Below, one piece after another: positions 35,001-46,616 of a stretch of DNA of 64,000 nucleotides (positions are counted from its first letter, which is position 1; every line of letters begins with the position of its first letter). A program made the position numbers and the translations under genes. The notes below the pieces were generated by a model that had not been told where the DNA came from, searched no databases, and saw nothing but the letters and a program-made list of their open reading frames with translations. The DNA is from Liolophura sinensis (Eukaryota > Mollusca > Polyplacophora > Chitonida > Chitonidae). The stretch is taken from assembly GCF_032854445.1 (NCBI RefSeq), contig NC_088305.1, forward strand, positions 7,319,606 to 7,383,605, written 5' to 3'.

Positions 35001-38000
35001 TGTGAGTTAAAGTCCAGCTCATGCTGGCTTTCTCTCCGGCCATACGTGGGAAGGTCTACCAGCAACCAGCGGATGGCAGCGCACCATAATGCTGGCCGCC
35101 TTCGTATTAGTGAAATATTATTGATTACGGAGTAAAACACCAATCAAATAAATAAATTATGTTTGAATGATTTATTTTATTAATCTGGCATGTACGTGCA
35201 TGTACATGTATACATTAAGAAGAGTGCATGTGTCTGTACACTGCAAAAATTCAACCATTTGAAATCTAACAAAGTTGTTGACAACTATCAAGGCTTTATT
35301 CATGTGATATTTTGTTGAGCATGGTATGTTCAATTTATAATTTATTCCAAATCAGCAGTGAGTCAATTTGGATCATTCTGTAAAATTTGAAATGAAAAAG
35401 AGAAATTATTAGTGGTAACATATAAGAACCCGTGAACATGTATAATGAGTATACATGTACAGTGTACATGTAGTTCAAATTACTGGGCTGATTATGCATA
35501 TGTAATAGACATGTATAGACTCATATTGTGAGAACTCGCTCTGCTGTCGTCTGTGTAACTGTGCAACATTTCCTAATTACCCCTGATCTACATGTATGTT
35601 GGCTCTTTCTGATGCAATCATCTTGCACCATTTTCTATCATTTAAGTACAGCATTGTACTAGTAGTACATGGTCATTGGTGTGAGTTTATGAGAGGCATC
35701 TATTCTTGAACCTAGAAATGCGAGAAACTTCATCTTAGACTAAATCACTGAATTTGCCTTATTCTAGGAATTTGGTTGACCTATGTAAAGGTGTTTTGAA
35801 GTTTGTCTGGAAGGTAGGGGATGTCTGTCTAGAAAAATAAAAGTTTCAGCACTAAAAAGTGAGGTTTTAGGATGTTAATTTATTCCTAAAAATGTTTTTT
35901 TTTTTTTTTTTAGGGTTCTACAGATTACTGTCCTCTGTAAACATCAACTTAACCTGCTACGTGTATGTACAGACTTGTTTTATATTGTGTCATGTACATG
36001 TAACAAGAAATTACTTTTTTTGTCTATAAAGTGAAATTTCTCACGTTTTGGGTTTTCAGCTGAAATGTCGACTAGAGCGCATGGAGAGAAGGATGGCTAT
36101 TCTGAAACATAAAGAGGATGTTCTCGGGGCTGCCCAACAGGCACGCACTTCCACTTCGGAGTCTCCCGCAGCCGTGCACACACTAGAGAGATCGCAGAAA
36201 AGGTTAGTTGTAACACGGGGAATTTTCACAGAAATACTTCTTGCCTATAGACAACAGTGTGGATGTTGGCCTGACATACATGTATTGTTCGTTGTTGTGG
36301 GGTGATCAGTGGGAGACTAGAGGATGTGCTAAATGAAAGGATCCAAAGTTTTGATAGACATTTGTTATATTAGGCAATTCCAAAGCAATTATGTTGTTAA
36401 ATATTATTCGCTGTCAGTCACAAAAAGAAAAGAGAAAGTTTAGATGCCATAATAATGGTTTTGTTTTGAAATTATAGTGTTTTTCTTTCTTCAATCTCTC
36501 TTTTTTTGTCTTTTTTAGTAAAAATATTGGGTTTTGGTAACATGTACATGCTGGTGATCATTCAAACAATATGTGTAAATGAAATTTTTTTGAAAATCCT
36601 GTACATTTCAGGAAATCCAGCCTTGAGCCACAGAGTTTGAGTAAAAAATTTGCTGGGGATGTGGGGAAACAACAGAGACGAGTGTCATCAGCGGCCAAAG
36701 GAGCAAAGTCTCAGGCCAGTGGGGCAGACAGGCCATATTATTACAAACGCGGGTCGCGGAGAAAAGTTAACCTGGAAGAGGAGGAGGAAACTCCGGAAAG
36801 TTTAGCCCGAAAACGATTCCTCCAGAAACGTGAAAAGATTCACGATGAACACACGATTATTCGTACTGATAAACTGTCTCAGATCGTGCACTATGTGCCG
36901 CCGTTTGAAGACGGGGACGAGGCGATACACGAACGTCTGAGAGCAGACACAGCAGGGAAACGCCAGGCAGAAGGTGGGTGTGATTAGCTGTTAGCCTCAT
37001 CAAGACAACGCTTCCTCAAGTTTAAAGTTTTGTTTCCATTTCGGTGGTTTTCTAAGATTTATAAAACACCTCTATCAAGGAAATGGGAAGACCTGTAGTG
37101 GTATAATAGTGGCCAATAGTTACTTCACCCAAGTAACCTTGCTATAATATTAGATAACTGGGGAGTATTGGGGATCTACCATTATCTCCAAAATTGTGTT
37201 TTGGAAAGTGTCAGGCACCTATAGCTGTTTTTACCATTTGTCGCCATGATGAGGCTGAAACATTGCCCATTTATGCCCACTTGTAAAGTTCATAAAGTAA
37301 TGTGTTCTTACATATTGTTGTTTACAACTGTATTTTGTATCGCTTAAGCATTGTTTCCTGGAGTGGCGCTACAGTTTATACAGAGTGATATGTATTGATT
37401 TTTACATGTAGGTTTGGAGAGAAAGGAAAGAAAGTATTGCATCAGTTTATACTATAAACATAACAGTTTGTAATTTCTGTCGAATCACCCTGTCAATAGA
37501 TGACAAACAACCAAAGTAAAGCCTTTATGATCTGTTTGTAGCTACCTTTAATTTAGCATACAGTCAAACCTGTTCTATGCGGCCAGTGAAGGGAGACTTG
37601 AAAAGTGGCCGCATATGACAGGCTGTGATGACCAAGCCAAATCACAACTGAATTAAGTTTCAGGAAATCTACACATGTACATAGTAAACTTATAAATAAT
37701 TGTTAAAACACTAATCTGTTCTGCTACATACATTTTATAGAAATATAACAGTTGTAGTGAAATAATAACCTCAGTTCACCATTAATGATCAAACTTCATT
37801 GGTCATCACAACGTGGCAGGTTGTAACTTTTAATGACTACAAAAACTTCCGAAGCCTGTGGTTGTCATTTTGAAATTTTTGAATGTCCAATGCGGCAATC
37901 ATCATTACTGTTGAAAGTCTCGGCTGCTCAGGACAGGTAGATATAGAATTTGGTCGCAAAATATATTGGCCGTTGGACAGGTGCCCGAATGTTACAGGTC

Positions 38001-41000
38001 GTTTAACATGGAAAATTGTTTGGTCGCAGGAGAGAGTGGCCGTTGACGGCAGATGGATGCTGTTTACCGGTGGGCGTAGGTACAGGTTTGACTATTTGAT
38101 TGTATCCTTCTCAATAAGAGACATCTGTATGTAGGTTTAATATGATATACTGATTTGATTTCAGTTGAGATCCCAACATGGCGTTACAGAACTGTACCAA
38201 ATTGTTACACATTGGAGGGCACAGAGGTGAGTTGTCTCCCTTCTGATTACATGTAAATAGAGGGCAACATGTACTTTGATGTTATTTGATTGAGTACAAA
38301 GATATGATATGTCTGATAAGAGATGAATCTGTTGCATGTGCAGGGCCATATGTGGAAAACAAGTTGAAGGTTCTGTTTCAAAACTTCAAAAGCCACTGTG
38401 CCCAGACGTATTACAAAATGCAACTCAGAGTGATGCTATCTGATAGCTTTTAGGTCTGTGAGTAAAAAGTTTGTCATTAACTTGCCAGAGGGCGGTGGTT
38501 TACACCAGGAAGTCTTATTCCTCAACTCGTGGAACCGACTGCCACCATGAAATGTTGTTGAAGTTCACCAACCAATCCAACTCTTGTGTCACTCTTAGTT
38601 TCTGGATGATAACTGTAGTATCATACAAAACATAGTATCATATTGAATGCAGTAAAACATGTTAGTAGTTGTTTAAAAGCTGTAAATGTATTTTTATGGC
38701 AGTTTTCTTATTTTTTAAAACTTTATCAGTCATTTTGCATTTTCTTATTTTAATTTAGAATTTAGAAGATGAGGTGTTCACAAAACGACATCAGAAGCCT
38801 GAGTACGAAGAAAAGAGAAGAAAACGGTATGTAGCCAGCAAGGAGAGCCACTCCCTGGAGTAGTACCCTTTGATATCTGTTGTTCAGGCTTCTCTATCCA
38901 CATTTCATATCATTCCTGGTCTCTGGGATCATAAACGTGAAGCTTAGCGACACACACATATGGCATTATTCTTTACCTTCTGTTTGGTGATGAGGTCTAA
39001 TGTCCATTGTGCCAGCGCGTTGCAGTGACCCAGAAGCTTGTTAACAATATGATCAGCGTGTAAGTACAGCTCATGCCGTCTTCCTCTCCCTCCGTATGTG
39101 TAATGCTAATCAAATAAAAAAAATGAATCTAATGTTCATATATTGTGACATTATACATACATGCAGATCTATATTTACTCCACGTGCTAAAAAAAAAAAA
39201 ATATAAATGGTTGGCCTCAAGTTGAGCACAGCAAACATTTGAGAAAATAAGGCTGGGTTTGTCTCGGTAATTTTTGTGATGTAGAGTTTAGGCTGTAATA
39301 AGTCCCTGGAGATGAAGCATTGTGGTAATCGCCTGTGTCCCTGTAGATTATGGGCTCTGTGTCTCTTCCCTTACCCGATAAACCAGACAACCATCTTTCC
39401 CACATCTACATTTGAACCTCAGTGACAAGAATTCATTTGCAGTAGGGCAAAAATGCTAAAATATGTTATTGCGACTAAATGCACCATCATAAATAACAGT
39501 TCAAGAACTCCAATTATGAGTTATCCCAGCATAAATTACTAGATTGTTTTCGGTTTGAACAAAGATGAAGCTGATATTACTCTTGTCTTGATTTTTAGAT
39601 ATACTCATTACCTTTCAAAATATTGTGCAGTGTGGTCACTTGTGCTGGCTTCCTCTCCGGCCGTAAGTGGGAGGGTCTGCCAGCAACCTGCGGATGGTCG
39701 TGGGTTTCCCCTCTCTCCCCGGTTTCCTCCCACCTTAATGCTGGCAGCCACCATATAAGTGAAATATTCTCGAGTATGGCGTAAAACACCAATCAAATAA
39801 ATAAATAATATGAAAATATTGTGCTCTTGCATTTTAAGGTGGGACCTTCAACGGTTACGAGAACAGAGAATGTACGAACATTTGAAAGAGAAGGAAAAGA
39901 TTCCAGAGTTTGTGGGTCCTTATCGACCTAAAGACAACCACACCATCACTTTCTTCCCATCTATAGAAGATAGTAAGTTCAGTTTGCTAGGTCCTTTAGT
40001 ATCATACAGCCAGATCAGTGTAGTAGGTTGGGAGCAGTTTGTGGGTCCTTATCGACCTAAAGACAACCACACCATCACTTTCTTCCCATCTATAGCAGAT
40101 AGTAAGTTCAGTTTGCTAGGTCCTTTAGTATCATACAGCCAGATCAATAGGTTGGAAGCAGTTTGTGGGTCCTTATCGACCTAAAGACAACCACACCATC
40201 ACTTTCTTCCCATCTATAGAAGATAGTAAGCTCAGTTTGCTAGGTCCTTTAGTATCATACAGCCAGATCAATAGGTTGGGAGCAGTTTGTGGGTCCTTAT
40301 CGACCTAAAGACAACCACACCATCACTTTCTTCCCATCTATAGAAGATAGTAAGTTCAGTTTGCTAGGTCCTTTAGTATCATACAGCCAGATCAATAGGT
40401 TGGAAGCAGTTTGTGGGTCCTTATCGACCTAAAGACAACCACACCATCACTCTCTTCCCATCTATAGAAGATAGTAAGCTCAGTTTGCTAGGTCCTTTAG
40501 TATCATACAGCCAGATCAGTAGGTTGGGAGCAGTTTGTGGGTCCTTATCGACCTAAAGACAACCACACCATCACTTTCTTCCCATCTATAGAAGATAGTA
40601 AGCTCAGTTTGCTAGGTCCTTTAGTATCATACAGCCAGATCAGTAGGTTGGGAGCAGTTTGTGGGTCCTTATCGACCTAAAGACAACCACACCATCACTT
40701 TCTTCCCATCTATAGAAGATAGCAAGTTCAGTTTGCTAGGTCCTTTAGTATCATACAGCCAGATCAATAGGTTGGAAGCAGCTTGTGGGTCCTTATCGAC
40801 CTAAAGACAACCACACCATCACTTTCTTCCCATCTATAGAAGATAGTAAGTTCAGTTTGCTAGGTCCTTTAGTATCATACAGCCAGATCAGTGTAGTAGG
40901 TTGGGAGCAGTTTGTGGGTCCTTATCGACCTAAAGACAACCACACCATCACTATCTTCCCATCTATAGAAGATAGTAAGTTCAGTTTGCTAGGTCCTTTA

Positions 41001-44000
41001 GTATCATACAGCCAGATCAATAGGTTGGAAGCAGTTTGTGGGTCCTTATCGACCTAAAGACAACCACACCATCACTTTCTTCCCATCTATAGAAGATAGT
41101 AAGTTCAGTTTGCTATGTCCTTTAGTATCATACAGCCAGATCAATAGGTTGGAAGCAGTTTGTGGGTCCTTATCGACCTAAAGACAACCACACCATCACT
41201 TTCTTCCCATCTATAGAAGATAGTAAGCTCAGTTTGCTAGGTCCTTTAGTATCATACAGCCAGATTAATAGGTTGGAAGCAGTTTGTGGGTCCTTATCGA
41301 CCTAAAGACAACCACACCATCACTTTCTTCCCATCTATAGAAGATAGTAAGTTCAGTTTGCTAGGTCCTTTAGTATCATACAACCAGATCAATAGGTTGG
41401 AAGCAGTTTGTGGGTCCTTATCGACCTAAAGACAACCACACCATCACTTTCTTCCCATCTATAGAAGATAGTAAGTTCAGTTTGCTATGTCCTTTAGTAT
41501 CATACAACCAGATCAATAGGTTGGAAGCAGTTTGTGGGTCCTTATCGACCTAAAGACAACCACACCATCACTTTCTTCCCATCTATAGAAGATAGTAAGT
41601 TCAGTTTGCTAGGTCCTTTAGTATCATACAGCCAGATCAATAGGTTGGAAGCAGCTTGTGGGTCCTTATCGACCTAAAGACAACCACACCATCACTTTCT
41701 TCCCATCTATAGAAGATAGTAAGTTCAGTTTGCTAGGTCCTTTAGTATCATACAGCCAGATTAATAGGTTGGAAGCAGTTTGTGGGTCCTTATCGACCTA
41801 AAGACAACCACACCATCACTTTCTTCCCATCTATAGAAGATAGTAAGTTCAGTTTGCTAGGTCCTTTAGTATCATACAGCCAGATCAATAGGTTGGAAGC
41901 AGCTTGTGGGTCCTTATCGACCTAAAGACAACCACACCATCACTTTCTTCCCATCTATAGAAGATAGTAAGTTCAGTTTGCTAGGTCCTTTAGTATCATA
42001 CAGCCAGATTAATAGGTTGGAAGCAGTTTGTGGGTCCTTATCGACCTAAAGACAACCACACCATCACTTTCTTCCCATCTATAGAAGATAGTAAGTTCAG
42101 TTTGCTAGGTCCTTTAGTATCATACAACCAGATCAAAAGGTTGGAAGCAGTTTGTGGGTCCTTATCGACCTAAAGACAACCACACCATCACTTTCTTCCC
42201 ATCTATAGAAGATAGTAAGTTCAGTTTGCTAGGTCCTTTAGTATCATACAGCCAGATCAATAGGTTGGAAGCAGTTTGTGGGTCCTTATCGACCTAAAGA
42301 CAACCACACCATCACTTTCTTCCCATCTATAGAAGATAGTAAGTTCAGTTTGCTAGGTCCTTTAGTATCGTACAGCCAGATCAATAGGTTGGAAGCAGTT
42401 TGTGGGTCCTTATCGACCTAAAGACAACCACACCATCACTTTCTTCCCATCTATAGAAGATAGTAAGTTCAGTTTGCTAGGTCCCTTAGTATCGTACAGC
42501 CAGATCAGTGTAGTAGGTTGGGAGCAGTTTGTGGGTCCTTATCGACCTAAAGACAACCACACCATCACTTTCTTCCCATCTATAGAAGATAGTAAGTTCA
42601 GTTTGCTAGGTCCTTTAGTATCATACAGCCAGATCAATAGGTTGGGAGCAGTTTGTGGACCCTGACCGAACTAAAGACAACTACACTGCCACTTTCTACC
42701 CCTCTAAGATAGAATATTCAGTTTCTAAGATTTGTTAATTGAGCAATAAGCTGTGTGGGGGATCTGGCCTCAGTGCTGGTGTCACCTGGACATGTAACCC
42801 TTAGTTCTGTATTAGAAGCAGTGCTTCACCTGGGGAAAATTCTGGCCAATTTTAGACTTTATAGGATGGTAAGCATGAGTATCCTGCCAAAAAAAATGAG
42901 TGAAGGAGATATCCAATAGTCATGGATAGAATTTTGATTAAAGTTTTTTTGTGTACATGTTGAAATATTGGCAAGATAAGTCAACTTTCTTTGTGCTTTT
43001 GAGGTCACTTCAAAATATCTTTAGAGGTAAAAAAAAGGAAACAGATATTTGCCATGCAATTTGTTGCAGATTTCAATACAAATGCTTGTTTGATTTTTGT
43101 GTTTTTCAGTTACTCATATTGAAGTTTGTGATAAGATACCTGTATCAGCATTTGGCTGCCCCATTCCTTTCATCAAACCCAGGTAAGATGTTTTTTAGAA
43201 TACTGAACATCTTTAGAAAAAGATTTCTCCCCAAAATATGGTGACATCAATCAATACACATGTGCATTTAATTAATTTGTTAACCCCTGTTCAAATTTGG
43301 CAGATTTCATTTTATTATGTAATAATGTTACCAAATATCTATTACAGATCTGTAGAAATCACAAAGTAGTAGACACCTTCAGACTCACCCTGGTCACATA
43401 ACTGAACAGTTTGAAAGTACCCCATAAAACCCCAAACCTACATACATATATACCACAAAGAGTATTACATTTCTTTATCAACCTTTCAGAAAAGTAAAGA
43501 TATAAATATGTTGTTCATTAGATGGTCTAACCATGTGTGAAAAGAGAAACTCAATATTCCTGCTAAAATTACATATATATTGGCTAAAATGAGCAGACCA
43601 GGTGTCCCAAATTTTTTAAGAAATAGGGCAAGGTTTCAATGAAATAAAAGTACAGTATATAGATATTGGGGATTCCACGTTCATAACTTAAATGATATAA
43701 AACTACACATGTGCACGTTACTCGTCTGTAATAAAAATATGAAGTTGAATGTGACTTCTTTCCACCCCATCCAAGCAGAAAGTGAAGCCCTAAAGATATG
43801 TACATAGCATGCCTTATTTGCTGTTATGTATTCAGAATGTGGTAAACTGCTCATGACAGAATTAATGCTGTTTTTTCACTATAGGTCTGATTCACTCATT
43901 CTAACGCACTAACCTCCAATTTTTGACCGTGTTAGTCCACCATAAAGGCAAAGAAAATACTAATGTGAAATATATGCCAGTTGAAAGACCATCACTGTCC

Positions 44001-44636
44001 ATAAAATGGCATGTAGTTCAATTTACGAAAGTAAAATGCTTTTGAAACTTTAGATTCTACAGTGGCATTTTCTGACCATACTGAGACCAGTGATGTCACA
44101 TGAGGTTTTTGTCAGTTAGGCCACATAGCCTGCTTGGTTTCATCATTCAAAATGAATGTACGTATAATAACTATTTCAAGCGAAAGACATGGATGTGATG
44201 TCACTGATACCCTCTGGGTCACTACAAACCACCTTGAATCTGACGTTTTAAAACCATTTTATTTGTGTGGAAAAATTCACAGGAAAATAAATCGAACAAT
44301 TTTCCTTGACTGTGTTTAAATTGGCTGGTATATACTTTATTGCAGTGTTTTCTTTAGCTTTAAATTTTGGCTTGTTCTTTGTGTTTGTTGTTCTTTAAAT
44401 AGCCAACAAGGAAAGCAAGAAAATACCAACGCTTAGATGCGTTCTCACCTTTACAAATGTATGTATTTCACACTAAAAGCATGATATGTTTTCACATAAT
44501 TATGTTTGTAATTTTTAATGGTTAATCTGTCTTTTGCAGTGAATTTGATCTTCCCTGGGAGCACCAGATCAAAAAACCTCGAGCAGCAGAAAAAAACACT
44601 CCCAAGTCCACCCGTTGGAACATGAGACGAAAGTAA
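31575..44636 (+). CDS. MSL1: Male-specific lethal 1 (MSL1) homologue, 8 coding exons
   Basis: Joining 31575-32069, 36060-36202, 36612-36973, 38165-38226, 38759-38826, 39839-39972, 43110-43182 and 44540-44636 gives 477 residues with every junction in frame. MSL1 is the nuclear scaffold of the MSL complex (MSL1, MSL2, MSL3, KAT8/MOF) that acetylates H4K16. A low-complexity acidic and serine-rich N-terminus (1-130) precedes a coiled coil at about 133-190 (LLMLHLDLIQHQQE..KDKEI, then RLERMERRM), the MSL2-binding and dimerising region. A basic linker leads to a PEHE domain from about 334 (VEIPTWRYR) through SLEGTE-like TLEGTENLEDEVF, RWDLQRLREQR and IEVCDKIPVSAFGCPIP to EFDLPW near 450, the KAT8- and MSL3-binding part. 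It is somewhat shorter than human MSL1 (about 614 residues). Identification is from conserved motifs; complex membership is family knowledge. Confidence 0.94.
32070..36059 (+). other. MSL1: MSL1 intron 1
   Basis: A 4-kb AT-rich intron. It contains one full-length SINE-A (34925-35157), a GGGGT-rich stretch near 34220-34310 and scattered ACATGT motifs. No exon was recognised. Confidence 0.75.
34925..35157 (+). repeat. SINE-A, full length, plus orientation
   Basis: The best plus-strand copy. The tRNA-like head GGGGGCCTCCATGGCTCAGT then TGGTTAGCGCGC (A box) is followed by a B-box derivative GAGTTAAAGTCC. The body has CAGCTCATGCTGGCTT, GGGAAGGTCTACCAGCAACC and ACCATAATGCTGGCCGCC. It ends in AAAACACCAATCAAATAAAT. 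The head shows the family is tRNA-derived and transcribed by Pol III; mobility would depend on a LINE partner that is not visible here. Confidence 0.93.
36060..36202 (+). CDS. MSL1: MSL1 coding exon 2
   Basis: Acceptor GGGTTTTCAG, first codon CTG, donor GTTAGT. It encodes the second half of the coiled coil (LKCRLERMERRMAILKHKE) and ends in phase 2. Confidence 0.93.
36612..36973 (+). CDS. MSL1: MSL1 coding exon 3
   Basis: Acceptor ACATTTCAG, donor GTGGGT. It encodes the basic central linker (KRGSRRKVNLEEEEETPESL) and HYVPPFEDGDE, and ends in phase 1. Confidence 0.9.
37562..38093. mobile_element. MITE-like element with AGTCAAACCTGT ends
   Basis: The left end AGTCAAACCTGTTCTATGCG and the reverse complement of the right end AGTCAAACCTGTACCTACGC share 12 terminal bases. 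Both ends carry GCGGCCA/GTGGCCG-like subterminal motifs. The 532-bp interior has no transposase. It sits in MSL1 intron 3, 71 bp before exon 4. No target duplication was identified. Confidence 0.7.
38165..38226 (+). CDS. MSL1: MSL1 coding exon 4 (start of PEHE domain)
   Basis: A 62-bp exon between GATTTCAG and GTGAGT encoding VEIPTWRYRTVPNCYTLEGT, the conserved opening of PEHE. It ends in phase 0. Confidence 0.94.
38759..38826 (+). CDS. MSL1: MSL1 coding exon 5
   Basis: A 68-bp exon after TAATTTAG and before GTATGT encoding NLEDEVFTKRHQKPEYEEKR then RK. It ends in phase 2. Confidence 0.93.
39011..39128 (+). repeat. Degraded SINE-A fragment
   Basis: Weak matches to the head (GCCAGCGCGTTGCAGTGACC) and body (ACAGCTCATGCCGTCTTCCT), with the tail AATCAAATAAAA. 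It lies in MSL1 intron 5. Confidence 0.5.
39643..39808 (+). repeat. SINE-A fragment abutting the MSL1 exon 6 acceptor
   Basis: Body and tail of the family (GTGCTGGCTTCCTCTCCGGC, AACCTGCGGATGGTCGTGGG, AAAACACCAATCAAATAAAT). The tail ends about 30 bp before the exon 6 acceptor AG, so the branch point probably lies in or beside SINE sequence. Confidence 0.92.
39839..39972 (+). CDS. MSL1: MSL1 coding exon 6 (3' end amplified downstream)
   Basis: Acceptor GCATTTTAAG begins the exon 31 bp after a SINE tail. The exon encodes WDLQRLREQRMYEHLKEKEK then IPEFVGPYRPKDNHTITFFP and SIED. Donor GTAAGT starts at 39973. The last 65 bp of the exon plus the donor and about 59-64 bp of intron are the founding unit of the tandem array that follows. 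Joining this donor to exon 7 restores SIED-ITHIEVCDKIPVSAFG, so the first copy is the one that maintains the protein. Confidence 0.93.
39908..42730 (+). repeat. Tandem array of exon 6 end plus 5' splice site (22 full units, 1 decayed)
   Basis: Units start at 39908, 40037, then every 124 bp to 40781, at 40910, then every 124 bp to 42398, then 42527, with a decayed unit at 42651. The period is 124 bp except after units 1, 8 and 21, where a 5-bp insertion (CAGTGTAGTAGG instead of CAATAGG) makes it 129. Each full unit contains the coding end GTGGGTCCTTATCGACCTAA and CATCTATAGAAGATA followed by GTAAGT or GTAAGC. Units are nearly identical, whereas the last has lost the donor. Open frames read through parts of the array are by-products. 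Confidence 0.97.
39973..43109 (+). other. MSL1: MSL1 intron 6
   Basis: Most of this 3.1-kb intron is the exon 6/donor tandem array. The remaining 42731-43109 is AT-rich with no recognised element. Confidence 0.85.
43110..43182 (+). CDS. MSL1: MSL1 coding exon 7
   Basis: Acceptor GTTTTTCAG, donor GTAAGA. It encodes THIEVCDKIPVSAFGCPIPF then IKP, the conserved C-terminal core of PEHE. It is entered in phase 1 and left in phase 2. Confidence 0.95.
44540..44636 (+). CDS. MSL1: MSL1 coding exon 8 and stop
   Basis: Acceptor CTTTTGCAG. It encodes EFDLPWEHQIKKPRAAEKNT then a basic tail RWNMRRK, with a TAA at 44634-44636. Confidence 0.94.
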
Positions 44637-46616
44637 AACTGGAAGTACTGCGCAAATGAAGAAGTCGAAGGAACACAAGACAAAAGTACTGCATGCCAGT
44701 AGAGCAAGGGAGTGAAGCAAACACTGAAACACCATTGTGTAAGAATAAGATGCAGTAAGAGGCCAAAGCTAAGTGGAAAGTTCTCAGTGATACTGCTGTT
44801 GAAACTGGAGGCACAAGTGATGGTGTTTACTCTTGAAATTAAGTGAATCTGAATGGAATATTGAGCTGTGAATCGAAACAGATTCACCCATGAACTCACT
44901 CTGTATCTGAGAAGACAAACCTTATCACAGACGTTCTTTGGTCTTTTACTTAAGTGAGGAAGTTTAGCAACTTTAAGAAGACGGCTTCTTCAATCTGCCT
45001 GTCACATTTGATCTGATTTCTAGTATGTAACATGAGCCATTACTACATGTAATTATCAAAGAAAATTTTGAAATAGGACATTGCACCAAGCAAATACTTG
45101 CAGGGTTATTGTGCAAATGACTGACTTCAGAAACACTATCCTTCTTATTGGATGATCATTGTTTTAATGTCAGGGAATATCTTGATGGGAGCATTGTTGT
45201 TACAGTACTGTTTATGGACAAATAATGCTAACCTCAAAGATCACCAACTCTCTAAGTTGATACTATGTTCTGATTCAAAAGAGCAACTCTGAACTTTGTT
45301 AGTAGACTGACCTAGGCGCCATTGTCGTCAGTGAAGTTACAAGTAACAACCATGCCAGTAATATGTCTGTTTTTGTTGTCGTGGCAACAAACTCCGCCTA
45401 TGATGGCCTTGTTTAACATGATCATGATCTTAACCATTGTTAAGCTTTTTGTTCACAGATGTATGGTGTTTCTATTACTGGAAGCATCAAGTCATTCCTA
45501 CTTGTCCCCTCGTTTCCACCATGCTCCCAATATTTAAACTGAGACGTGACGAGATTTTGCTATTTTTAATTGAACTCTGTATAAACTCTGTCAGCGAGTA
45601 CATGATGAAAACTGTTCATTTTGCAAAGTTTGAAAAGGTAACAGTTAATTCTATGAAAAAGGTCATTTTTTGGATATATTTGTGAGGCACATTGTAGATG
45701 TACGAGAAGTTGTCGATGTTTTCTGACAAGGGGAGGTAACTGTGCAGTTAGTTGTCATCAGGTTTTCACCATGTGTGGGTGGGTGTGTCATCCATGTCGT
45801 AATATATTCTTATCTGTTATAAGGTTATCAGATTTTTAAGTCTTTGAACTCTGTTAAAGCGAATGAATCTTTTAAAGTTTGTATGGGTCAGGCAATATTT
45901 TTAATTCAGCGACAACCACAGTTTATTGGATGTGTATTTATGTTTAATGTTATTAGAAAATGTTAGTCTCATTCCCTGTTCCACTCATCTTTGGATGTCT
46001 ATATTCTTAATATCTTTGTATATATAACTTTACATCCTCCTCTTCTCATGATCAGCTGATTGTAATGGAGGAGATAAAAAGAATTCTGTGTCATCATCTA
46101 GAACACTCAGCTAAAGCTTGTCAGAATTGCAGAATCAAAAATGTGTCAGAATTTCAATAATTTCACTGTTTTGCAGAGATAGCATCCTTGTTAATCTAAA
46201 ACTTCAGTTTCAGGGGATAGTTTTACTGAACTTCAGGTTGACATATCTGAAATGACACAATGTATGTAAGTATGGCACTGCCAGATTTAGTATTGGTATG
46301 TCTTATTAAGTAGCGTATGTTGAACAAGATTAGTCTTTCCAATTTAAACTCCTAAGGTCTGAAAATACATGTAAAAAATGACAGGACAGATTTTGGTGGG
46401 TTTTCAAGACTGCCATTGTGAAACTTATCCTTTTGGTGTCTGTGGAAACTAGGCAATATGTAATTGTCTTCAAAGCTATTTTGTGTATCTATTGTTAATC
46501 TGTGTTTTTGTATATTCTGGACATAATGCAAAATAATAACATCTCTCCTGTTAAATAAATTATCTCGATGACAACAGCCCAACTGTATAACAGTTAATTT
46601 CTGCTCTCGAATCACT

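Noticed and set aside
34925-35010. Genuine tRNA gene
   Set aside because: A and B boxes are present but arms do not pair as a tRNA and the sequence continues into the SINE body; it is a SINE head.
40785-42665. Open frames repeating GPYRPKDNHTITFFPS within the MSL1 array
   Set aside because: They are noncoding copies of the exon 6 end lying in intron 6; only the first unit is spliced into a complete PEHE domain.
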